The position numbers and the translations under genes were made by a program. Below, piece after piece: positions 3,920 to 5,339 of a DNA stretch of 5,339 bases. The stretch covers positions 1 to 5,339 of the forward strand of contig JAUVVS010000174.1 of the NCBI GenBank assembly GCA_030604545.1, in the 5' to 3' direction. Position 1 is the stretch's first letter; every line of letters starts with the position of its first letter. Under the pieces are notes generated by a model, which searched no databases, was not told the origin of the DNA, and worked only from the letters and a program-made list of their open reading frames with translations. This DNA comes from Deltaproteobacteria bacterium. GTDB lineage: Bacteria; Desulfobacterota; Desulfobacteria; Desulfobacterales; JAUVVS01.

Positions 3920-5339
3920 ATGTGTTTAATAAAAATATTGACCATGGTGCTTCTCGTTTTTCTGCCGGTTACCTCTCGGGGTGCGACTCTTCACTATGCA
4001 CTTGATGTTCAGATAAACACCCCAGAGCAGAAAATCAGCGCTAGTGCACGCCTTAAATCGGATACCAATAATACAATAAGATTGGTCTTGCCTAATTTGC
4101 GTAAGTTTAAGGTGGATAACAAGCCTGTAACGACTGCCGCTGGTGAAAGCATCAATCTAACATTCCAAAGCGGCCAAGAGAGGCTAATCAGCTATGAAGC
4201 AGTATTTGCAGATAAAGAGACCAACTTTATTGATAAAGAAAACGTGTTTTTAAATGGGGCATGGTATCCCCGACCGGATGCTTTAGCTGAGTATGCGCTC
4301 TCAGTGACTTTGCCAAAAGAGTTTATTGCCACATCAGAGGCCGAGGCGGTTACAATACAGGAACACGGCGAGACAAAAACTTTTCATTTTCAGTTCAAGC
4401 ATCCTCTGGACACTTTGCACCTGGCCGCTTCAAGCCGGTATGTCTTGAAAAAAGACCGACATAACGATGTTATTATTGAAGCTTATTTCTTCAAAGAAGA
4501 TGCACAGCTTATAGACACTTATATTGCCCATACAAAAAGATATCTGAAAATGTACGAGGACATGCTTACTCCTTATCCTTATGGGCGTTTCGCCATTGTG
4601 GAAAATATTTTTCCCACTGGATACTCCATGTCTACTTATACATTACTGGGCAGCAAAGTGTTGCATTTACCCTTTATCGTTAAAACCTCTCTTGGGCACG
4701 AAATTCTACACCAATGGTTTGGCAATTATGTTTATATCGATTTTGCACATGGTAATTGGGCAGAAGGTATCACTAATTATCTGTCGGATCATCACTATGC
4801 CTACCTGGAAGGTAAAGACGCCGCATATCGCAAACAGATCATGGTGAATTACGGTGCCTATGTAAATGAGAACAATGCCATGCCTGTTAGTGATTTTTAC
4901 AACCGCCGCAACAAAGCACAAAGCGCTGTTGGTTACGGTAAAGCGGCAATGTTGTTTCATGGACTCAAAAAGCGATATGGCGATAAAACCTTTTTTGCCT
5001 CCATACATGAATTCATTAAACAGAATTGCTTTCGTGAGGCTTCCTGGCACGATATACAACGTGCTTTTGAAAAGATTACAGGAGAAAACTTATATGCATA
5101 TTTCGATCACTGGCTTAATCGCAAAGATATTCCCCGGTTTAGCGTGGAAAATGCAGAACTGAGTGTTGAACAGGGACAACTCAAGATGAACTTCACTCTA
5201 TTACAGCAAGTGGAACCTTATCCGTTGCGGCTCCCGATTACTCTTTATAACGAAAGGGATAAAAGCCTATGCTTTGTTGAAGTTAAAGGATCCAAGGAGA
5301 AGATAAGTCTGACGCTGGATGAACCGCCCACTAGGGTTG
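3920..5339 (+). CDS. Exported M1-like zinc metallopeptidase (partial, 3' end outside window)
   Basis: The first 473 residues of a gluzincin of the M1 aminopeptidase type. Residues 1 to about 21 form a signal peptide (MCLIKILTMVLLVFLPVTSRG), pointing to a periplasmic or surface location. An N-terminal beta-rich domain runs to about residue 180. The zinc site is H260-E-I-L-H264 with the third ligand E282 in N-W-A-E-G; E261 is the catalytic base. Y339 in VGYGKAAMLF fits the conserved transition-state tyrosine. The classic GAMEN substrate-binding motif is replaced by E228-N-I-F-P-T-G-Y-S-M. The gap from H264 to E282 is 17 residues, one fewer than in standard M1 enzymes such as LTA4 hydrolase. The ATG at 3920 has AAGGA at 3907-3911 with 8-nt spacing. 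The reading frame stays open to the last base, so the C-terminal region is missing here. Peptide substrate and partners are unknown. Confidence 0.9.
   Translation, partial: MCLIKILTMVLLVFLPVTSRGATLHYALDVQINTPEQKISASARLKSDTNNTIRLVLPNLRKFKVDNKPVTTAAGESINLTFQSGQERLISYEAVFADKETNFIDKENVFLNGAWYPRPDALAEYALSVTLPKEFIATSEAEAVTIQEHGETKTFHFQFKHPLDTLHLAASSRYVLKKDRHNDVIIEAYFFKEDAQLIDTYIAHTKRYLKMYEDMLTPYPYGRFAIVENIFPTGYSMSTYTLLGSKVLHLPFIVKTSLGHEILHQWFGNYVYIDFAHGNWAEGITNYLSDHHYAYLEGKDAAYRKQIMVNYGAYVNENNAMPVSDFYNRRNKAQSAVGYGKAAMLFHGLKKRYGDKTFFASIHEFIKQNCFREASWHDIQRAFEKITGENLYAYFDHWLNRKDIPRFSVENAELSVEQGQLKMNFTLLQQVEPYPLRLPITLYNERDKSLCFVEVKGSKEKISLTLDEPPTRV

Noticed and set aside
4228..4260. Possible frameshift or internal break in the M1 gene, because no stop codon is present
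   Set aside because: The frame is continuous with sensible protein sequence throughout; the gene is simply cut by the window edge.
4706..5059. Open frames antisense to, and in another frame of, the M1 peptidase gene
   Set aside because: The plus-strand frame carries HEILH, E282 and Y339 and stays open from 3920 to the window end; the others have no motifs or ribosome binding sites.

Overview
The window looks like chromosomal DNA from an AT-rich, anaerobic or microaerophilic Gram-negative bacterium. Two diiron rubrerythrin-type proteins, an exported peroxiredoxin, an exported thiol-redox protein and an M1-type metallopeptidase with a signal peptide fit Desulfobacterota, Nitrospirota or Brocadiales-like Planctomycetota. 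The spacers, with short-period degenerate repeats such as CAGAG and CTCTGTG units and CACGAAG/CTTCGTG, give the same impression. No 16S or other taxonomic marker is present, so this assignment is inference.

Layout. Positions 1-397 carry no gene but hold a strongly structured element. It has two 35-nt perfect hairpins (14-bp stem, 7-nt loop), two small 5-bp hairpins and CAGAG/CTCTG nonamers, all arranged almost mirror-symmetrically about position 156. Four minus-strand genes follow, transcribed from right to left: an exported CPHC thioredoxin-like protein (1893-2471), an exported 1-Cys peroxiredoxin (1277-1879), a 69-residue protein of unknown function (1035-1244) and a full-length rubrerythrin (398-973). 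Gaps of 13, 32 and 61 bp suggest one operon, with a possible extra promoter in front of rubrerythrin. A 313-bp spacer (2472-2784) separates them from a second minus-strand ferritin-like protein that lacks a rubredoxin domain (2785-3261). A 341-bp divergent spacer leads to a plus-strand 57-residue winged-helix-like protein (3603-3776). A 143-bp spacer with a long inverted repeat then precedes an exported M1-like metallopeptidase (3920 to the window end, truncated).

How they may work together. Rubrerythrin reduces hydrogen peroxide in the cytoplasm. The peroxiredoxin would do so outside the cytoplasmic membrane, and the CPHC thiol protein encoded just upstream is a plausible reductant or thiol partner for it. 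This makes the minus-strand cluster a two-compartment peroxide/oxygen defence unit. The small DNA-binding-like protein, divergent from the second ferritin-like gene, is a candidate local regulator. The M1 peptidase has no evident link to this theme. The least explained signal is the covarying, mirror-symmetric hairpin element at the left end.
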